Assembly: GCA_023053685.1 (NCBI GenBank)
Contig: JALIGW010000026.1
Span: forward strand, 84,501-148,500
DNA: 64,000 nt
Direction of reading: 5' to 3'
DNA from: Diadophis punctatus similis
Lineage: Eukaryota > Chordata > Lepidosauria > Squamata > Dipsadidae
Shown here: positions 26,201 through 37,300 of the stretch, in pieces
Numbering within the stretch: position 1 is the stretch's first letter
Layout: the number at the start of each line of letters is the position of its first letter
Made by a program: the position numbers and the translations under genes
The notes under the pieces: model-generated
Database searches by the model: none
Told to the model about the DNA's origin: nothing
The model's input: the letters and a program-made list of their open reading frames with translations, nothing else

Positions 26201-28319
26201 AGCTGCATTGGAAAGCAGAGAGAAAATCCTCAAAACAGACTGTGAAATATTTCATAGTAGCTTTGTGCACAATTATCAAGGAGGCATTGATTTGTCTATC
26301 CCTTTGCGTGGCTGCGGTACAAGGTTTGTCCAAGAGTCTACGGCAGAGGAAGGGATGCCTAATGGAAAAGTTGAGTCAGTCCTGCTTAGGTGAATTCCCT
26401 ACACAGACATTCTCTTTCCAGGGAAGCCGCAGAGCCACGTGGCACGGCTGGCACTGTTGCCACTGCTCCCTGTTTTCGTGTTCGCCTTAACAGAACAAGA
26501 GTGCAAACACTGCCGCTTTGGTCCCTCTGCCCCTTTCAGTGGGAGCAACAGGGGCTGACAAGAAGCTCCGTCCCGGGAGACTGGACGATACTCAGCAACA
26601 CTGAGCCTATAGATATGGGGCAGCTACGGGCAGGACACGGGACCACGAGAGACGGCCTCTTTGGCCTGCCAAAAATCAGTGGCCACTTCTGGTATCTCCA
26701 CCTACTAGGAACACAAGGAAGACCGTGCCAGTTCACCCTGTGCACCTCAGACTAGACAGGTTATGGCCCCAGATCTTCTAGAATAGCCTTGTGTGTTTCC
26801 CTTCAATCAGTCTGCTGAGGTGACAGCTGAGATCAAAGGCCGGGGAGTCTCATGAAAGCAGAGAAAATTCAGGTCGAGGCATTGGAAAGTGCCAGGGGAG
26901 CGGGCGAGCTTTTGGCCTTGGAACTGGAGCAGGCAGCCGGGCATTTCTGTCTCTAAGACGAAAGCATGGCTGGCCCGGAAAAGAGATAAGGAGGCTCCAA
27001 TTCCATGAAGCTGTCAGGGAGAGCTCACTTGCCCACCGCTGGGTCTGCCCCTAAGGCTCCCCCAGGCCAGGGGCAGAGCAGCTCAAGGTACAAAGGAACT
27101 TTCCCACTGAGGTTCGCGCAGCAACACAGACCGATGCTTATGAGCCACCCACCGGACTCTTTCTCCTTGCTGCTGCTGGAGCCCAAAGGCCACAGGTCAA
27201 CAACAAGGTCAAACCCAAACTGGACATGCCCACCTTAACCCTAATTCAGTCTTAATCTGAGCCAGCCTTGGCCTCAGATGCTCTCTTGCTGCCCTGCCTC
27301 TCCAGGGCGGCCCCTTCCTAATAAGCCCAGGTATGTTCAACCTGCCTGGGAGTAGCCCCGTTCATGAAGTACCTCCCTGCTCTCATCCTAGACTGCCTCA
27401 CAAGGCGGCCAGCAGAACACAATGGGGACAGGAAGACGGGTTAAAAACATAACGTATTCATCATACAGAAACAAACCAGCTGCAATTACTGCGTGAGCTT
27501 CAGGCATTCAGTGCAACACCCAGTTTCCTATCCTACAGCCATTGAGACAAAGACACCAGAGCAAACTTTGCCAGCTTCCCCCAGGCCCTTTCTGCCACCC
27601 TCTGGCTCAGAGGTGGGTTCCTCCCGGTTCGCATTGGTTCTATAGAACCAGTAGCAAACCGCTGGTGATGTCACGGAGCCGGTTCTGTCGGTGCCGGTCT
27701 GTGGACACCGCCATTTTGGGGGGGATTTTTTTTTAAAAAAATGGGGGGAGGATTTTTTGCTGATTTTTTCTTCTGCGCATGCGCAGAAGCCGAGTTCCCG
27801 GCACTGCGCATGCGCCGCCATCTTGTTTTTGGTTTTGGGGGGGGGGGGTTTAAATTTTCGGCATTGCGCATGTGCATGCGGCCACGCGGCGCGGGAGTAA
27901 GCAAACCGGTGGCGAGGTAAGTTAGAACACACCCGTGCTCTGGCTCACCCACGAAGACAAAGCGGGAACACGGAAAGCCACTTACCTCCGGGAGCTTTGT
28001 TCTCCTGGCAGACTCGCCTCAGAAGCTGGAAGACACAAGCACACAGCCAGTTCATCCCCTCTGCTTTTATGACACAGAATGATTACCTTCTATGCTTAGC
28101 CGGTTAGGGAGATAACGGAGTTGGATTTTTGCCCCCACCTCTAGTTTTCTGCCTGTCATCTATCTCACTGGAGAACGTTCAGTCTGAACTTCCCAGAGAT
28201 ACTTTTCCTCACTGCTGAACTTTTCCTTAGAGGGAGGGGCTTCTCATTTTGATACCTGCCGGGCAGTTCAAAGGATAAACAGAGCTCTTCGGAGTCAGCT
28301 GAACACTCTCTCTCTCTCC

Positions 28320-28381
<62 letters not shown>

Positions 28382-31300
28382 CCATAGGTGCCAACGTGTG
28401 AGAGAAATGTGTCTACCACGCATAGAAAAACTGCCACGGCCAGCTGGTTATCAATCTCCCGTTTTCCAAATGGCCATACCTGGCCCCCTGGATTAAATGG
28501 GGTAAGGATGATGTAGTTCTTGTCTGTACCACTGGAGGAAGGAGGTCGGGAAGGCGGAGGCATGGTGTGCTGCTGGGGAGCCTTGCCAAGCTCAGTGTAT
28601 CGCTCCCAGCCGTTGAGCGCAAACTCCTGGCTCCCATCGTACAACACGTGACAGCTCTGCCGATGCTCAGGGGGCCGCGATCGCCCGGTGCTGCTCTTCT
28701 CCCGGCGGGTGGATGGAGACTGCAAATCATAGGTGGATTTGCAAGAGGGGCGGTGGGGGACCGCTTGCAGGGTAGCTTTGACCTGCGGCACAATGCGCCA
28801 AACGAGGAGGAGGATCTCCTGGGGACAGTTCCTAGAAGCAAAGGCAAGGTGGTCAGCGATCGGTTGAGCTACGATCCCCGCTCCTTCCTGAAGTGACTCC
28901 CTGAAGGCAGTCAGCAGGGGAAGGTGCACGGACCGCAATACAAGACAAACCAGAGGCTGACCTTAACCCCACGGCCCGACTCGGGCCCTTCATCCCCCCC
29001 CCCGCCATCCCTTTCCACACACAATTCATAGTCACCGAATCTCATGGGCCAATTCTACGCATTTCCAGTCTTCGACAGGCTGCTGATTGAGCCGAAGCAC
29101 CGTGTCCAGTTGCTGCAAGCCAGCCTTCTCTGCTGGGCCACCTGGAAAGAGAGGAGAGGGAGCTAACCTAAAATGAGTTCACCCCTGAGAACTGGATGGT
29201 TTTCACCTTAACGGCATTCAGGAGGGCCTGAAAACTTGGGTCTCGGGGTAAGGTGGACGGAGCCCCCCTGTTTTGGATCTCTGTGTTGTCTGGATGGCCA
29301 TCTTGTAAGGACACATGCCAGTAGCTGATGGGAACTGAAGCAGAAGGAAACCAGGCAGCCCACTCTGCAGGTGAAGCCAACCCATCCTCACCAGAATCAA
29401 CTGCTTGGACCCGAACAGGGGAGTCACAACAGATGGTGAAACCGAACCCATTCTTCCCACGTGGGATCGTGATCTGAAACAAGACAACTGTTTTACACGC
29501 TTTTAAAAACTGGTTAGAAATGAATAATAACAATGAAGATTTAAAAATGTAACGATTTCGGTATTTTAATAGCTTAACATTTTTATTAATGATCTTTCTT
29601 TTCCTTCCAACCCCCACCCCCACCCTGGGTTTTCTAAATTTCGTTCAGGTATACAATTGCTATTTTTTTAATGCTATTTAAAATCCTTTTTTAGGATTTT
29701 GTTCTCCCTTTTTAATTTTAGTGTAGTACATGATTCCCCCCCCCCCCCGTTATTAAGTAAACTATATTATTAGTTAGGCAGGTTTTTTCTGAAGTATATT
29801 ATGTTTTCTACAAAAATAATATACGTTTGCCCAGTTTACATAAACCATTACATATCAATATGTTATGTCTATTAAGAATGTTAATTGTAACTTTTTAAAA
29901 CTCAAACCAATATTAATATATTAAAATATGTATTACTTCTGAATCTCACGGTAGAGTTGAAAACAACAAAACTATACTACGGCGAGAAGGTGTTCATTCA
30001 AGGGGCTTAAATATGACATCATTGATCTTCTAATAAAAATATGTAACACGTTCTTTAAAACCATTACCAAACGACAATGATAGATAGTGAAGGTAACAGC
30101 ATTTTTTTTAACAAAAGGAAACGGACAAAGAAATAATTAGAGCCTAGATATCTTTACTCATTCTGGGTAAACTGGTACAAAAACATTATTAATGGTAAAG
30201 TTATCAAGATGTATGAATTAGACTCATGTTTTCTTGGTAACTAGGTTATCTTCTACTTAAAAAAGGGAAAGTAAAATTAATTCAATAAAGAAATCACAGT
30301 GTTTGCTCAGATTGCCAACAGGAACGGAAGAAACGCCCAGCTGACTCTCCATCAAGCAAACCCCGAGACGTTTTTCTTTTCCCACAGAACAAACTCAGGG
30401 GTATATTCCACGCGAGACCCTCCTGATTCCATAGACAACCGTTTTGGGCTTCCTGTTTGGCCTGCAAAAGGGAAAGAACGGCCCTTCCGATTTCAGAGAA
30501 AAGGCCGCCTGGAGGAGGAGGAGCCCCGCAGGGCTTCCAGGAAGCTCTTTCCTGAGGAAGAAACACCTCCCACCTTCTGAGCTGCAGATTAATTATTAAT
30601 TATTAATTATTAATTATTAATTATTAATTATTAATTATTAATTATTAATTATTAATTATTAATTATTAATTATTAATTATTAATTATTAATTATTAATTA
30701 TTAATTATTAATTATTAATTATTAATTATTAATTATTAGTCAAACATGTACAAGGTAACATGTATAGTATAAACATAAATATGAACATAGTAAACGGGTA
30801 CAAAAAAAATGGGGACAGTAGGACAGGGACGGTAGGCACGCTGGTGCGCTTATGCATGCCCCTTACAGACCTCTTAGGAATGGGGTGAGGTCCACGGTAG
30901 ACAGTCTACAGTTAAAGTTATGGGGGTTTGAGGACCAACTAAAGGTAGGACAGACGCGTGACAGATTCAACAGGCTCATTACCAACTAATGGACATATGA
31001 AGAGGATATTAGCCTGTGTAAATACAGCCAGGGAACTATGAACAACTGGAAGTTTGTAGCTGGATATATGTTGCAATCCTATGCACTTACTTACTAAATA
31101 ATTACTTACTTACTTACTTACTAAATAAAATCTGTTGTGTTTAGCGGGACTAAACACAACAGATTTTATTTAGGTGTGTACTGTACGCTGTATGTCTTTT
31201 TCTTTCTGGATGGTTTAGATCCCCCCCCATCTCCACAGACAAGGAGGATGAGCTGTCTGCAAGACGCCCGTAGCCCACCTCTGGTATCAAGCTCCTTCTT

Positions 31301-34300
31301 CAGCCCCCGAACAGCTGGTGGCTCGAATGCTCCTCACACCATGACCAGGGAAACAGAAAAGAGTCAGACAGAGAGTCGCCCTCTTGCTCAACAGTGGCAG
31401 CATCAGGAAGACCAAGCAGGTCGGCCCCCACCTAAGGCTATCCCTCTCCACACAGAGAGCCCCCCCCCCCGCAAAGCACCTCTTCTGTCTACCTAGAAAT
31501 ACTAGAGGGACATCCGAGAAGCCTTGTCATTGAGATCAGCTCTTGAGAAGATAATGGGGCCAGAGGACGAGCCGGCATTTCCAGGAAAATGTCAGCAGCT
31601 AGAAGTAGATGAAAAGAGAGCTGCCTGCTTCCCCTGGGGACAAAGGGAGGAGGCCAGGCAGAAGATGGGGGGGGGGGGGAGGGTTACAGGGGCATATTTG
31701 CACCACCACCACCACCACCACCACCACCGCACAGCCGACCTAACCGTGGAAGGCTGCCTAGCTCATCGCTCTGTCTCAGCACTCGCTTGGCCCTGGTCCT
31801 CTTTACTTCCAAGTCACAGGCGAGCTGCTCTTCGGAGCAAGGAGAGTAAGCTTCTCCCACCTCACAAGTATGTGGAAACTCTGCTGACTGAAAGGCAACA
31901 GGCCCAAGGGAAATCAGGTTCGCTGGTTTCTGCCCAGGAGGCCAGGTTGCCTGTCCCCCATCCAGCTCCCCCAGAAATGCTCCCCAGAAGGCTGAAGCCT
32001 CAGCAGAGCCCAGAGAAGGGGGCCTGGTGCCCAGTTGCAACCGACCTGCCGGTAGCGCCGCTCCGAGCACCCTCTGCACAGTCCGTGGAAGCGGCTCATG
32101 TCCGATGCCTGAGGGCTTGTGACCAGCCCATCAAGGCACAGAGATTTCCCACTCTGCCTGACCAGTGAGAGGAGGACCCAGCCTCTGTGGCCCCACACAG
32201 CTGCCCTGGGAACTCAGGAGCTCACAGAAGAATGGCAGGAAGCCACCCCTCACCTCCCAGGCGGCTGCAGCCATGTGCGGCTTTGTGATAAGCCCGGAGG
32301 TTTCCTGAGAACTCGGAGGGAGAAGGAAGGCGAGGGAGTTCAGAGTCAGATTCCTGCCAGCAGCCCTTGTTCTGTCCCTGCCACACACCAGCCCTTGGAG
32401 AAGCACCACCAGACCTTTCCCAGCACCAGGGAACACTTTCACATTCATGAGGAAGGGAAAGGACTGTAAATAATGAAGGCGCCCAATTTCACATGAACTC
32501 CTCTGCCTGTTGGGTGCATTGTTCAGTAAAAATGTAAAGGGCTCCCTAACACACCTTATCACATCAGTGACTGAGGCACGAGCACCTTCCTTTCCTTGGG
32601 GGGGTGCAGAGAGGGAAAACGGCCTTTCTCCCTGTACTTTTCGTGGCCACTTAAACCTTCGTCTGCAAACGAAAGCGTCACAACCTGCCATTGTGATGCA
32701 GGCTGATTTTGGGGGCGAGAACAGTTTAGAGTTCCCAGCGCTGCTGGGTCCTTCTCCGGTCCAAGGTAGGTCAGGGCACCACAACCAAGAGAAGAAGGGG
32801 AGGTCTTTCCCCCTGAAGCAGCAGCAGCACCGAGGAGACCTCCAGAGGCTGAGGGCTCCCTCCAAATCCCTCGGACACACTGAATTTACCCGTGTTTCCA
32901 GTTGGGCAGTTCCTTTGCTCCTAGAGCTTGTCCCAGAAAATGGCCCTCCTTCCCGTTTGATTCTTTCCTTCCTTCCTTCCTCAGCCCTCCTGGGTGAATG
33001 GAGTCGGCAATTTGGCCAAAGAAACTGGAGCCCACTAGCTAGAACGGGGCTCGGCTCGGCTCCTCCAGACGGCTTCCACACACCTTGATCTGCTCCATGT
33101 CCTGCTGCAGCTGCTGCTTCCCCAATAAGGCAGCCCGCTTGGCTAACTTCATCTCTGGTGAAAGAGAGAAAGGGAAGGGCACAAAGAAGGAAGGACAGGC
33201 CCTTCTGGCCTTCGGCAGCAGGGGGGGCTTTTGTGTCCTGCCCTCCCAATGGGGAGAGGTACATGAGGGCCTCCTCTTCGTCCTGCTGCTACCCATGAAT
33301 CATGCGCCTGTTAATAGCTTACCAATCTAAAAGCATCCAATGCAACAGAAATCAGAAGAATAAAGATAAAATACTAAAAGGGATTAAGCAACAAGACTAA
33401 AATGGTTATACTGTACTATTAAAATTAGTAGATTTACATTTTATGCAAATCCGTTAATCCCCATATAGTTTACAGTTTTACTGGTCGTCGTCGTCCCCCC
33501 CCCCCCCCCGAAGTCTTCTGATTTCTGTCTTGAAACAGGGAAAAGGCCCAAGGCAGCATTGCAGGTTGTTCGTGCCACCAATGAACGTTCTCTCCCTTCT
33601 GTCTTTTTTCTTTAATCTCATGAAAAACTGGGCAGTATAGGAAAGCCTGTTCTTAAGGCCTTAGGGCAGGGAGGCAGGGTGCACCTGTGCTTTGGGTTCC
33701 TAAAAGGTCCAACCCCACCTAAGAGGGCTGAAACTCCTCACCTCTGCCTGAATCCTATCTGGCCTGCCTTGACAGAAGGGGTCAGCTGAGGGCAGGGCAG
33801 GCCAAAGACAGGCAAGTCCCAGAACTTCCCTGCAGAAAGAGGGAGCTCTCCAAGTCCTCTCCCCTGGATGGACCCACCTTGGCCTCGCTTGAGCTGCCTT
33901 GTGCCCACTTTCAGGTGCTTCGTTCTGCCCAGATCTTCTCCCAGTAAGTAATACCAGCCACAAATTTTCTGCAGGAAGGAAGGAAAGGGGGGGGGGAAAC
34001 ACCAGCTGTAGGATTTACACTCCCTCCTGTTTGGTGCTAATGTGCTACTAAAAAAAGGAATCCCCATGAAAGTCTCTGCATAAAGGCTAGAGAGCTTTGG
34101 CTACTAAAATTCTACACATCTTGCTTACACCTCTTATAGGCTTGGCTTTCAAAACAGGCAGCAGAGGGCAGTGTTTCCCTACCAGCCTCATTTCCTCCGA
34201 ATTATACTGTAATTACACTGTAAGCAAATGGAAAAGATAATTAAAGTGCCTCAAAAAAATCCCATTTGCTTCTCTGAAGATCTCGATCTAGAATTTTTAA

Positions 34301-37300
34301 AAATATATATGTTGTTTGTCTTGAGAATTTTAGAGGGGAACACAATATCCTTTAACTTAGAATATCAACTTGTAAATTGCCGTTAAGTTACTGGCTTCAC
34401 TTTTACCAACAGGGGTGTCATCTTCTGGATGCTGCAAGGGAGTATAGTTTGAATCCAGCCCTGCCAGGAAGGTAGAGATGTTCTCACCCATCATACAGGG
34501 ATCACCCTATTGCTCTCAAGGCCTCCCTAACATGATAATACTAAACCCTCTAAAAAGTAAGTATCTACTGAGCATTTCTGGAGGACGGAACTGTGTCTTC
34601 TGAAGACGATCGGGAGCAAAGTCACCATTCTCAGCTCAGCTAGTACTAAGCCCTCAGCCATCCCTTTCTCCACAAGGCAACCATTCTGCCTGGGTGCCCC
34701 CCACTCTCAGTCCCTACCTTGTCTGGACCCAGCAGGGTCTTCACGCCAAAGCTCATGCAGCCAAGGAGTCTGCTCTGCCTGGGCAGGAAACAGGGAAAGG
34801 GTAAGAGGCAGTGCAGAAAGGGGTGGGAGGAACGCTATTGTGATCGCCAGCAGTCCTGCTGCTGCCCTGCTCTGCCCTCTCACCCTTGCCTTACTGACTC
34901 TCATCCTGGGGTGGCGCAGTGGTTAGAGTACAGTACTTCAAGCTATTTCTGTTGACTGCCAGCTGCCAGCAATTTGGCAGTTTGAATCTCACTAGGCTCA
35001 AGGTTGACTCAGCCTTCCATCCTTCCGAGGTCAGTAAAATGAGAACCCAGATTGTTGGGGCAATAGGCAGACTCTGTAAACCACTTGGAGAAGGCTGAAA
35101 AGCACTGTGAAGTGGCATATAAGTCTACGTCCTATTGCTATGGCTATCCTGGGCCCTGGAGGACAAAGGCCACCCAGCCCTGGTCAAGCAGCATGCCTGA
35201 AACCAGGCTGCGAGACTGTGTGCAAGGCTGACCGCGTCATCCCCTTGATTACTCTGCCCTCTTTACCTTGAATCCTGTGGTCGGTTCCAGACTGTGACAA
35301 GGAGGCGCTTTTGCTCATCTTCCTCCTGTAAACAGCTGGAATGCAGCAGAGAGAAAGTGACCCTCACCCTTCGGGAATCACCCGGCTCAGGCTCCCTCAC
35401 CCTCTCTTGCAACTGACCGAAAGCCTGAGATTCTCTGCCTTAGGCAGCCTTACATCGCTATATGTACCTCCGGGGGAGGCGTCTTTAAATGAAGGCCAGA
35501 TCCAGGAGTTGCGATTCAAATGGAGCTCAAAAAGGGGATCGTGCATCTGCTCAGCCACAATGCTTTCCCACCTCTGGATTTAAACACTAGCCGCAGCGTT
35601 CTGGCTATTGAAGAATGCTACCTACCATACAAGAATCCTCTTGCTAAGCCCCAGCTGAGACCTTCGCTTCCCTTCAATTCCGCCCCCATGAAGAGAAGGA
35701 GGGAAAGGGCACAGAGTTCTGTTCAGAAGCGACAAACTGAGGGAGGAAGCTTGGAGCTGCTACAAGCACCTGCCTGGGAGATTCACCATCGACTTTCACG
35801 CGGAGGGCCCAAAGCTGTGGGACTTGGGAGGCAGCAAGTCTTGATAATCCCCATACTCACAAGATAAATTGCTCGTGGAAGACAGGGTTTTTACTGCCCA
35901 GAATGGTCTTGGATTTTTGCCTGCATTTCCGTGATGTATCTGGCACAATGGACACCTTTGTTAGGAGAGGAAGAAAAAAATGTTGTCAGTCTTCTTTTGG
36001 ACAGATCACACACCCCCCCCCAAACGAGCTGCAGCAAGTGGGGTAATTCTGTGGATTCAAGCACGAAAGGAATATACCCCTCCTCCCCCCCCAACACAAT
36101 ACTCCTGGGACCTTCCCAAGTAGTGCACTATTTTGGGGTGGGCACGTGAAAGACGACCAGGGAGCAAACCAGCCTCCGTTCCGTTTCCCTCCAGCCGCCC
36201 ACATTTCCCAAAGCTGGAGGAAAACAGTTTAATCAGAGAAGGGGCAGAAAGTCCCGCCGACCACAGAACATTACAGGTAGTCCTCACTTAGTGACCACTT
36301 GTTCAAAGTTGTGATGGCACCAAAAGCATAGCCCTTGAGACCAGGCCTTGCAGATCCAGCCGTCGCACTCCCCCCCACCCATGGTCACGTGATCATTGCC
36401 TGGCTGCTTGGCAACCGGCCATGGTCACCAGGTCGCCATTTGCGACCTTCCCACAAGCAAAGTCAATGGAGAACATTAATGACACTAGGCTCCTCCTCCT
36501 AAGGGGCCTCCCCCAACACAGTCCTCTTTGTAGGTGACCACGGCCATACCTTGACAAAGGAGTCACACATTCGATACTGCTTTCCCATTAGACCTTTGGC
36601 TTCCACGACTGAGTGGGTGGAGAAAGAAGAAGAAATGACATTTTAACAGGAATGAATAGAAAGAATTCTATTCTACGGACAGCAACAGGAACCCTCTCCT
36701 CAAAGGTTACAGCGGTCGTTACACACACCTCCTCCATATTACTACTTTCTGCCTGTCTCACCCGCTCAGTTCCTGCATCCTAATGAAACTCTCGCTGCCC
36801 AATATATGAAAACAAGTGAGAAGAGCTTGGGCAAAAACCAGGCGCTTAACGCACAATGTTTAGGTCCATACAGAATCCGGTCTTGGCTGCCCTTAATAAA
36901 GCCACCAGGATGGAAGAAGAAAATGGGTAACGAGTGTGCCTGTTTAGGAGGCAAGGTGGATTTGTTCTGAACGGTGCCATGCAAACATTGTATTTTCAAG
37001 GAAAGCCAGAAGTCCTGTCCTTCTGCCAGGGTATTGAGTGTTTCCTCTGAGGAATCCTCCACAGGAAAGACGCATCGGCAGCCCTCTTTTTCCAACTTGG
37101 GACATGACGGCCTCTGCTGCCATGTAGAGATGGTGTCTGAAGGACCACAGAGCCTTGGAAAGTGCACCCGTGGCTCCTGGCTAATAAAGAGCAGTTCAAG
37201 GGCCTGTCTGGTCTTCAGCCAAATCAAAAGCATAACAGTGGGCCAGACAGCCCCCTCCCCACAAATCCCCAGCACAATGTCATCTCTAAGCGCTTCAGCT

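Noticed and set aside
32131..33264. 377-codon minus-strand open frame upstream of PDZ-RGS3
   Set aside because: It overlaps the 71-nt linker exon in a different arrangement and contains no known domain; only the exon and the short MSRF start at 32099 are supported.
34910..34980. Possible tRNA gene (A-box-like start)
   Set aside because: It is the tRNA-derived head of a SINE, flanked by target duplications and followed by the SINE body.
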